Shown: positions 58,363 through 64,000 of the stretch, piece after piece
Layout of the letters: the number at the start of each line of letters is the position of its first letter
Position numbering within the stretch: the first letter of the stretch is position 1
Assembly (NCBI GenBank): GCA_030803735.1
Contig: JAURUC010000001.1
Coordinates: 4,526,001 to 4,590,000 of the forward strand
From: Actinopolyspora lacussalsi
Lineage (GTDB): Bacteria > Actinomycetota > Actinomycetes > Mycobacteriales > Pseudonocardiaceae
Direction of reading: 5' to 3'
DNA: 64,000 bases
Translations under genes and position numbers: made by a program
Notes under the pieces: model-generated
What the model was told of the DNA's origin: nothing
Database searches by the model: none
What the model saw: only the letters and a program-made list of their open reading frames with translations

Positions 58363-59482
58363 CCGGGTCGAACTCACCAACTTCAAGGCGTTCCGGCAGA
58401 CTGTTGTTCCGCTGGGCGAGCTGACTCTGCTGTCCGGACTGAACTCGGCCGGTAAGAGTACCGTGATGCAGGCGCTGGCTCTGCTGCGCCAGTCCTACGT
58501 GTCCGGAACTCTCGTGGACGATGACCAGACCGGGCTGCTGCTCAACGGCGACCTGGTCGGCTTGGGCACCGGCAGGGACGTGCGCCACGAGGACTACGTT
58601 TCGGCCGGCCCTCACGGTGAGGGAATCGTGCTTGGCCTCAAGGAGGGCGGAACCGAGTACAGGTGGAACGCCTTCTACGAGCGGGAAAGCGACCTGCTGG
58701 AGCTCGAACCCACCGACGTGAGCCACGCTGAACTGTCCGCACTGTCCCTGTTCGGTAAGGGGTTCCAGTATCTCAGAGCGGATCGAATATTTCCCTCGGT
58801 GAGGTATCCCAGGTCGCACGACGTTGCGATTCGACGCGGCTTTCTGGGTGCGCAGGGCGAGCACACGGTCAACTACCTGCGTTATCACCAGGACGACATC
58901 GTCGAGAACGAGTCACTGCGTCACCCCCGGGCCACCTCGGCGACACTGCTGGCACAGACCGAGGCCTGGCTGCGGGAGTTCTGCCCCGGCGTCAACCTGG
59001 AAGCCGAGGAGATCACCGACACCGATTCGGTCAGACTCGGATTCCGGTTCGGAACCGCTGGGCTGTCCTCGTCCAACCGTTACCGGCCGACGAACGTGGG
59101 TTTCGGACTCACCTACACCCTTCCGATCGTGGTGGCCTGTCTGACCGCCGGTTCCAACGGTCTGTTGCTGCTGGAGAATCCCGAGGCGCACCTGCATCCA
59201 CGCGGCCAGACCAAGATCGCTTTCCTGGCATGTCGCGCCGCGACCGCTGGGAGCCAACTGATCGTGGAGACGCACAGTGACCACGTGCTCAACGGAGTCC
59301 GTATCGCCGTGAAGCGTGGTGAGATACCCGCTTCATCGGTCAGGTTGCACTACTTCCGCCGGCGGGACAGCGGCGACGTCGACTTCGTCAGCCCCGTGGT
59401 GAGTGAGGACGGGATGCTCTCGCAGTGGCCCGAGGGTTTCTTCGACGAGTGGGACGAGTCCTTGGACGCTCTACTGGACTGA
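58355..59482 (+). CDS. AAA ATPase with DUF3696 domain, defence-island gene 2
   Basis: A 375-residue RecF/SMC-like (AAA_15/21) ATPase. Walker A is GLNSAGKST at about 29-37 and the ABC-like motif region is near RPTNVGFGLTYTLP. Walker B is GLLLLENPEAHLHPRGQ, and a switch His sits in ETHSDHVLNGVR. The C-terminal block SGDVDFVSPVVSEDGMLSQW, then GFFDEWDESLDALL, is typical of DUF3696. ATG 58355 overlaps the gene before, so the two are coupled. Such ATPases are sensors or motors in several anti-phage systems. Confidence 0.85.
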   Translation: MVDRVELTNFKAFRQTVVPLGELTLLSGLNSAGKSTVMQALALLRQSYVSGTLVDDDQTGLLLNGDLVGLGTGRDVRHEDYVSAGPHGEGIVLGLKEGGTEYRWNAFYERESDLLELEPTDVSHAELSALSLFGKGFQYLRADRIFPSVRYPRSHDVAIRRGFLGAQGEHTVNYLRYHQDDIVENESLRHPRATSATLLAQTEAWLREFCPGVNLEAEEITDTDSVRLGFRFGTAGLSSSNRYRPTNVGFGLTYTLPIVVACLTAGSNGLLLLENPEAHLHPRGQTKIAFLACRAATAGSQLIVETHSDHVLNGVRIAVKRGEIPASSVRLHYFRRRDSGDVDFVSPVVSEDGMLSQWPEGFFDEWDESLDALLD

Positions 59483-59498
59483 ACAGGAACTGGGGATA

Positions 59499-60413
59499 TT
59501 GCGCGTACTGTTGTTCTTCAACGAGTTGTCCTGCGTGATCGAGTCGGATGAGTCGAGGATCGACGCTTGTATGGTCGACTTCGTCGAACTCATCCGGATA
59601 GCACGCAAGAAGCGCAGGGATACCGCTCTCGTGACGCCTTCCCCGCTCAAGGATATGGAGCTGGGGGACGGATACCACGTACGCCAGTGGATCAACAAGG
59701 CGGAGAACCGGGACAGATGGCGTCTGCTGCAGAGCGCCCGCAACATGTCTCCGGTTTCCTCGGCTTTACGGGAATCGGCTTCGGGGGAGGTCGAGTACAG
59801 CCACCAGGGGCGCTCGGCGGAAGCCCTGGGTGGAGCTCACCTCACCGACAGCCTCGCTGTGAGTCTCGCGACGGATAGTTCCTGGCGGACTCCTTGGGTA
59901 GTGGTGGATCGGACCCAGGCGATCGAGGACGTCGACGGTTCCTTGGATTTGGAGAAGGGAACTGTCGAGGTCCGGCACGCGGCTACCCCGACGGAACTCC
60001 GTCATCACGAAGAGTGGTTGGCCTGCTCCGGGCTGTCCGGAATAACAACCGGAAGGCAGCTCTGGGACGCGGGAGCGGACTTCTTCCCGAACCTGAGGTT
60101 TCTGGGACGCACCAAGAACGATTTGGAACAGCTCGAGGGGCACAGACTGCGAGCTGTACGTGACCGGTTGCTCGAGTTGGAGCGGGCCACCGCCGAATGG
60201 CGTCCGGAGTCCACCCACCAGCCCGCCTGGAAGTCCAATGTGACGCCGGAGAGTTCCAGTCGAAAATCCCGCTGTGAGTTTCAGGACGCGAACGGCATCA
60301 CACGGACTTTCGACATGCACGCCCGGTTCACGCCGGGGGCGGGAAGGGTGCATTTTCGCCTCGTCCCCGAAGAGCGCGTGTTGGAAATCGCCTATATCGG
60401 GTCCAAACTCTGA
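59499..60413 (+). CDS. Hypothetical protein, defence-island gene 3 (Menshen NsnA-like)
   Basis: A 304-residue protein from TTG 59499, 16 bases after the ATPase stop, with GGAACTGGGG upstream. The N-terminus (RVLLFFNELSCVIESDESRI) and the C-terminus (RTFDMHARFTPGAGRVHFRL, VLEIAYIGSKL) are the clearest parts. The ending with a His, GxGRxHF and YIG-KL resembles a domain I associate with third components of ATPase-linked defence systems. LWDAGADFFPNLRFLGRTKN lies in the middle. The biochemical role is unknown. Naming it after Menshen is from memory of that system's layout and should be tested. Confidence 0.6.
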   Translation: MRVLLFFNELSCVIESDESRIDACMVDFVELIRIARKKRRDTALVTPSPLKDMELGDGYHVRQWINKAENRDRWRLLQSARNMSPVSSALRESASGEVEYSHQGRSAEALGGAHLTDSLAVSLATDSSWRTPWVVVDRTQAIEDVDGSLDLEKGTVEVRHAATPTELRHHEEWLACSGLSGITTGRQLWDAGADFFPNLRFLGRTKNDLEQLEGHRLRAVRDRLLELERATAEWRPESTHQPAWKSNVTPESSSRKSRCEFQDANGITRTFDMHARFTPGAGRVHFRLVPEERVLEIAYIGSKL

Positions 60414-60441
60414 GTTCCAGCGGTGTTCGACATGGGCCACG

Positions 60442-61227
60442 TCAGCCGAGCTCGTTGACGAGCACCGCTTCCTGGGCCGTGCCGATCGGGCCGTAGGTGT
60501 CGAACAGCCGCGCTCGCGCCACCCCGATGCCGCTGGTCTCGACGTCCCGACGGATCTCCATGCCGAGCCATTCGCCGGCCAGCTCACGATGCAGGTAGCA
60601 GGTGATGTCGGTGTTGATCCAGGGGCCGAACAGCTCGCCGATCGGGCTGGCCGCGCTGATGCAGTCCACCAGGGTGGCGGTGTGCACCAGCGGGGTCATC
60701 GGCTCGGCCGGCAACAGCGGCACCGGCATGCGCATCCATACCCTGCTGGCGTCCGGACTGCTCTGGTCGTCGATCCACCGCACGTCGACCACGTCGTGCA
60801 CTCCCCAGCGCAGCCCGAGCTCGGGAGGGATCAGCGATCCGTCGGCGATCCCGTCCGGGCCCGTGAACGGCGGAACCGACGTGGAGTTCGGCCCGTCCAG
60901 CTCGCTGCGCCGCAGCAACTGGGCGGTCGCCCGGGTGAGTGTCTCCTCGCCCCTGCTCAGCTCCGCTTCGATCACCTGGAGGCGTTTGCCCGACCGCAGT
61001 GTGCGGGTCGAGACCACCACGTGTTCACGGGGGACCGGCCGCATCAGGTCGAAGGTCATCCGGGCCACGAACAGCTCGGGATCGGCCGCCGCGCGCTCGA
61101 TGGCGCGTGCCAGCAGTCCCGCCACCGGGCCGCCCCCGGTCAGCTCGCCCCAGGGGTTTCCAGCGGCCTCGGTCGGGACGAATCCGGTTCCGTCGGTCTC
61201 GAACAGCGTCCGCGTCGTATCTGACAC
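60442..61227 (-). CDS. Acyl-CoA thioesterase family protein (double hot dog)
   Basis: A 261-residue protein with two hot-dog folds, as in TesB-like and 4HBT_3 thioesterases: GGPVAGLLARAIERAAAD and LFVARMTFDLMRPVPREHVV in the first half, and INTDITCYLHRELAGEWLGM and GIGVARARLFDTYGPIGTA in the second. These enzymes hydrolyse acyl-CoAs in the cytoplasm. Its ATG (61227) and 261-residue length are normal. It is convergent with the defence operon, with only 28 bases between, which marks one edge of that insertion. Confidence 0.85.
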   Translation of the reverse strand: MSDTTRTLFETDGTGFVPTEAAGNPWGELTGGGPVAGLLARAIERAAADPELFVARMTFDLMRPVPREHVVVSTRTLRSGKRLQVIEAELSRGEETLTRATAQLLRRSELDGPNSTSVPPFTGPDGIADGSLIPPELGLRWGVHDVVDVRWIDDQSSPDASRVWMRMPVPLLPAEPMTPLVHTATLVDCISAASPIGELFGPWINTDITCYLHRELAGEWLGMEIRRDVETSGIGVARARLFDTYGPIGTAQEAVLVNELG

Positions 61228-61291
61228 ACCCTGATGCTACTTGCGAGTAATGCAAATTGCGAGACGTGTCGGATCCGGTTTCGTCGTCCCG

Positions 61292-62023
61292 TCAGCTCTC
61301 GGCGCCCAGCTCCACCGTGATCTTCTCGTCGGAGCGCCGCTTGTCCAGCAGCTCGGTGTTCCCGCTATCCGGCAGTCCGGTGAGTTGCACCAGTGATGCC
61401 CGCGCGGCCAGTACGGCCAACAGACCGTCCACCGCCCCGTCCGGAAGCCTCCAGTCCAGTGTGGAAAGCACCCGGTCCTGCTCGCCGATGCCCGAGTTCG
61501 CGGCACTCCGCCGTGCCGCCTCGATCACTTCGTCCACGGTGGAGTCCAACAACGCGGGGGTGTCTCCGGGAACCGGCAGCAGCGGGCTGAACTCGTCACC
61601 GCGTATCCGCACCTCGGAGGCGTAGTCCAACACCTTGTCGTCGAGTCCCGCCACGGATCCCCCGAGAGCGTCCAGCCCCACCGCGACGACGGTGTGCGCT
61701 CCGCTGCCCTCGGAAACCCGTTGCCCCGGCACGAACGCCGCCTCGGCTCCGGCAGGGGAGTCCGTCACGCGAGCACCGCACCACCAGGCGCCGAGCAGGA
61801 TCCCGGCGGTCTGCCAGTGGGCGGGCAGCCGAACGGCCACCGACATACCCGGTTCGAGGTCGAGTTCCTCGGTAAGCCAGTTGGCCGTTTTCGCGGCCCA
61901 GTTGCCCACCGTGGCGCGGGAGAGCTCGATCCTGCCTCCCGTGGCCTCGTCGTAGTGCGTGATCAGCGGACGCGCGGATCCGTTGGTAAGCAGGGGTGAC
62001 AGCAGGGTCGCGGTGACGCTCAT
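61292..62023 (-). CDS. TIGR03089-family protein
   Basis: A 243-residue actinobacterial protein resembling a fragment of an acyl-AMP ligase: RIELSRATVGNWAAKTANWL, then DLEPGMSVAVRLPAHWQTAG and ILLGAWWCGARVTDSPAGAE. The full adenylation motifs are absent, so it is not an active ligase by itself. The TIGR03089 family has no established function and is commonly found beside LCP genes. I use ATG 62023. An upstream frame reaching 62179 crosses repeat B. Confidence 0.78.
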   Translation of the reverse strand: MSVTATLLSPLLTNGSARPLITHYDEATGGRIELSRATVGNWAAKTANWLTEELDLEPGMSVAVRLPAHWQTAGILLGAWWCGARVTDSPAGAEAAFVPGQRVSEGSGAHTVVAVGLDALGGSVAGLDDKVLDYASEVRIRGDEFSPLLPVPGDTPALLDSTVDEVIEAARRSAANSGIGEQDRVLSTLDWRLPDGAVDGLLAVLAARASLVQLTGLPDSGNTELLDKRRSDEKITVELGAES

Positions 62024-62049
62024 GGGGGCAGGGTAACCCACCAGGGAGG

Positions 62050-62130
62050 TGCCTACTCGATGATCGCTACTCGAGGTGCCCTCCAACGCAGCAAGGCGCC
62101 GACTCACGTGACGGCTACCCGACCGGCTAC
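62050..62130 (-). repeat. Dispersed repeat B, partial copy 3
   Basis: CAACGCAGCAAGGCGCCGAC and TCACGTGACGGCTACCCGAC match 24485-24540 in the same direction. The left part has diverged (GATCGCTACTCGAGGTGCCC). It lies between the TIGR03089 and LCP genes. Confidence 0.7.
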
Positions 62131-62213
62131 GCAAAGTTCCGTTATGAGTTATGAGAGAGCTGCCCCGGAAGGGAGTCACGCGCTCTCCGCCGTGCCGGGG
62201 AGGGAAGCCGTCG

Positions 62214-63683
62214 TCAGTGGACGCAGGGAATCCCTTCAGCGGTGATCTCCCGCTGCGTGGATACCGCCGGAGCGGCCCGCACGCCGTCCAGCCGTACCAG
62301 CGGATTCCCCGTCATCCGATGCGTCGGTTCGGTCGAACCGGGTTGGGAGGGGGTGGAGCCGGGTTGCTGCTGGGTCGAACCGGGTTGGGACGACGCGCCG
62401 GGTGAACCGTTGTTCGAGTCCGAAGTGGTCCCGGCGACGTCGTGGCCGAAGTCCGCGACGAACTCGTGCACCCGTTCCTCGTCGACACTGACGATGCTGC
62501 GTCCCGCGGAGTTGCGCGCCGTGGTGTCCTCGACCGGGATGGTCACGAAGCCGATGTCGCCGGAGGCCAGTGACTGCATCCTTCGCACGAAGTCCAGCAC
62601 TCGCCAGTCGTTGTCCAGCACCACCGACTTGCGGGCCGCGGCCATCAGGTCGCGGAGCTTGCCGGTGTCCGTCAGGGTTCCGCTGGAGAGCACCTTGTCC
62701 GCGACGGCGGCCATGAACACCTGCTGCCGCACGATCCGGTCCAGGTCGCCGTTGGGCAGGCCGTGCCGCTGCCGGACGAACGAGAGCGCGTCCCCACCGG
62801 AGATCGTCTGCTCGCCCGCGGGGAACTCGGCGCCGGAGTTCTCGTCGCTGGTCGCGTGCTTCAGACAGACCCTCACCCCGCCGAGTGCCTTGGTGACCTC
62901 GTAGAACCCCAGCAGGTTCACCTCGGAGTAGTGATCCACCCCGACGCCCGTCAACGACTCCACGGCGCTGGTCAACGCGCGGATCCCCGCCCGCTTGGAC
63001 CGTTTCTCGATCTCCGCGGCGGTGTGGTCACCGGTGGCGCGCAGCTCGTCCTCCCTGGCGGCCTTGGTGAGCCCGTAAATCCCGTTGATCTTCCTGGCCT
63101 CCCCATCGCGCTGTACCGCCGTGTCGCGGGGTATCGAGATGGCGGTGGAGGCCGTTCCGTCGTCGGGCACTCGCAGCAGGATGATCGTGTCCGTGTTCAG
63201 CCCGCTGGCCGACTCGGTGCGCAGCATGTCCAGCACCTCGTCCGGCAGCGGGTTGCCCTGGGCATCGGTCCGGCTGTCGCTGCCCACGAGCAGGATGTCG
63301 GTCGCGGTGTCCTCCGGCATCCGCCGGGCCGAGTCACCGCTTCGCAGGTCGACCTTGTTGGACTGGTTCTCCAGCATTCCCAGCGCGGCCCAGCCCAGTC
63401 CGGTACCGGCCAGTGTCACCACCGAGGCGAGTACCAGCAGGGAACGCATCGTGATCCGGACCGTGCCGCGCAGCACACGGCTGCCGCGGCCACCGGCGGT
63501 TGCCGTTCCCCCGACCGAGGTGGCGGCCTCGGGAGCATTCGAGGCCGCCGCTTTCCCGCCGGTGTCCGAACCGCTCTCCGTCTCGTTCTCCGGGAGGCCC
63601 GAGTCCGACTCCGCCTTACCGGACGCCCCGGCCTCGTCGCGCGGCTCCTCCGACGACGTCTCGTGCGTGTCGGGCTCGTCCAC
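62214..63683 (-). CDS. LytR-CpsA-Psr (LCP) family cell-wall ligase
   Basis: A 489-residue membrane-anchored enzyme. LCP proteins attach wall polymers such as arabinogalactan or teichoic acids to peptidoglycan. A long acidic cytoplasmic N-terminus (about 1-75) precedes one membrane helix (SLLVLASVVTLAGTGLGWAA). The LCP domain (about 125-340) has ILLVGSDSRTD, NTDTIILLRV, ISIPRDTAV, INGIYGL and the catalytic Arg region SFVRQRHGLPNGDLDRIVRQ. A Pro/Gln/Ser-rich linker with QPGST repeats and a short tail ending GIPCVH follow. The start is ATG 63683. Confidence 0.92.
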   Translation of the reverse strand: MDEPDTHETSSEEPRDEAGASGKAESDSGLPENETESGSDTGGKAAASNAPEAATSVGGTATAGGRGSRVLRGTVRITMRSLLVLASVVTLAGTGLGWAALGMLENQSNKVDLRSGDSARRMPEDTATDILLVGSDSRTDAQGNPLPDEVLDMLRTESASGLNTDTIILLRVPDDGTASTAISIPRDTAVQRDGEARKINGIYGLTKAAREDELRATGDHTAAEIEKRSKRAGIRALTSAVESLTGVGVDHYSEVNLLGFYEVTKALGGVRVCLKHATSDENSGAEFPAGEQTISGGDALSFVRQRHGLPNGDLDRIVRQQVFMAAVADKVLSSGTLTDTGKLRDLMAAARKSVVLDNDWRVLDFVRRMQSLASGDIGFVTIPVEDTTARNSAGRSIVSVDEERVHEFVADFGHDVAGTTSDSNNGSPGASSQPGSTQQQPGSTPSQPGSTEPTHRMTGNPLVRLDGVRAAPAVSTQREITAEGIPCVH

Positions 63684-63918
63684 TTGGGTCCTCCTGGAAA
63701 GCGGCCGTTTTCCCTTCGGTGGTCACGTCGGGGCCGCGACACGCCACACCGCACTCGGGACAGTGGCGCACACCGAACTCCGGATCAGCGTGTGGAACCG
63801 GGAGTCCAAGGTTAACGTGCGAAGGCCGAGCTCATGTGAGGATATTTCGATTATCGTTGCCGTGTCGGCATTGCTCGCCGGATCGCGGCCGACCACGGTA
63901 TCCGTCGAAACAGTTCGG

Positions 63919-64000
63919 TCAGTTCACGCAGCGAACTCCTCCCGCCGTGATCGGCTGTTCGTCGGTGCTCGGGTCGGTTTCCGAACCCTGCGCCCGCGCC
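63919..64000 (-). CDS. C-terminal end of a second LCP-like protein (partial)
   Basis: The last 26 codons of a minus-strand frame enter from the right edge and stop at 63919-63921. They read ...DEQPITAGGVRCVN, closely like the ending of the LCP protein at 62214 (REITAEGIPCVH). A tandem LCP gene is therefore likely, but only the tail is in view. Confidence 0.5.
   Translation of the reverse strand, partial: ARAQGSETDPSTDEQPITAGGVRCVN

Overview
This is a very GC-rich chromosomal window that reads as an actinomycete of the Pseudonocardiales, perhaps an Actinopolyspora or Saccharopolyspora relative. That placement is inference from codon use, the ESX-type accessory genes, the XRE/DUF397 pairs and the acyl-CoA carboxylase layout. 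No rRNA, tRNA, insertion sequence or plasmid origin was recognised.

The backbone looks like a conserved actinobacterial core locus. M. tuberculosis carries purE-purK-GtrA-PH protein-birA-accD5-accE5-maf-accA3 as a compact cluster. Here the same genes appear as accE and accD (15.1-17.1 kb, minus), birA and PH protein (17.3-18.9 kb), GtrA (45.7 kb, minus), purK (50.4 kb) and purE (56.5 kb). Thioesterase, TIGR03089 and LCP genes follow. maf and accA3 sit at the left end in the opposite orientation to that expected. The spaces between these genes hold accessory DNA.

Region by region: 0-4.6 kb has maf, a dicarboxylate/amino acid symporter, the biotinylated carboxylase alpha subunit and a DUF1707 membrane protein. 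4.8-7.7 kb is a DUF3558 lipoprotein plus a PE-like/PPE-like/EspG trio. 7.8-13.3 kb is glycerol catabolism (glpD, a DeoR repressor, glpF, glpK). 13.5-18.9 kb holds a PrmC-like methyltransferase, a zinc-ribbon protein, accE-accD, birA and the PH protein. 19.0-20.6 kb encodes HMG-CoA lyase overlapping a CbiZ-type amidohydrolase. 20.8-25.1 kb is a type VII style toxin cassette ending in a TNT (NAD glycohydrolase) domain, followed by a candidate immunity gene. 25.2-27.6 kb is an MFS/acetyltransferase/TetR group sharing a palindromic operator.

28.4-34.6 kb is an accessory region. It has an orphan 2TM-SAVED-like protein, small membrane ORFs, gene remnants, two XRE/DUF397-type loci and two one-spacer type I-E-like CRISPR arrays without cas genes. 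34.8-41.0 kb holds hisN, a two-component system and a lactococcin-972-type ABC exporter. 41.2-45.6 kb encodes two secreted arabinan-degrading enzymes. 46.6-50.3 kb has an ECF sigma factor fused to a membrane and extracellular region, divergent from a GGDEF-like protein. 52.2-56.4 kb has a second XRE/DUF397 locus, a DUF2599 secreted protein and a divergent EamA/LysR pair. 57.2-60.4 kb is a three-gene DUF262/DUF3696-ATPase/unknown operon that resembles the Menshen anti-phage system.

A striking feature is a small palindrome, CGATTTC-[4 nt]-GAAATCG, found about 20 times and always between genes, usually at gene 3' ends. It clusters with two larger dispersed structured repeats, called A and B here. 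One intergenic copy carries paired changes in both arms, which suggests the hairpin itself is under selection.
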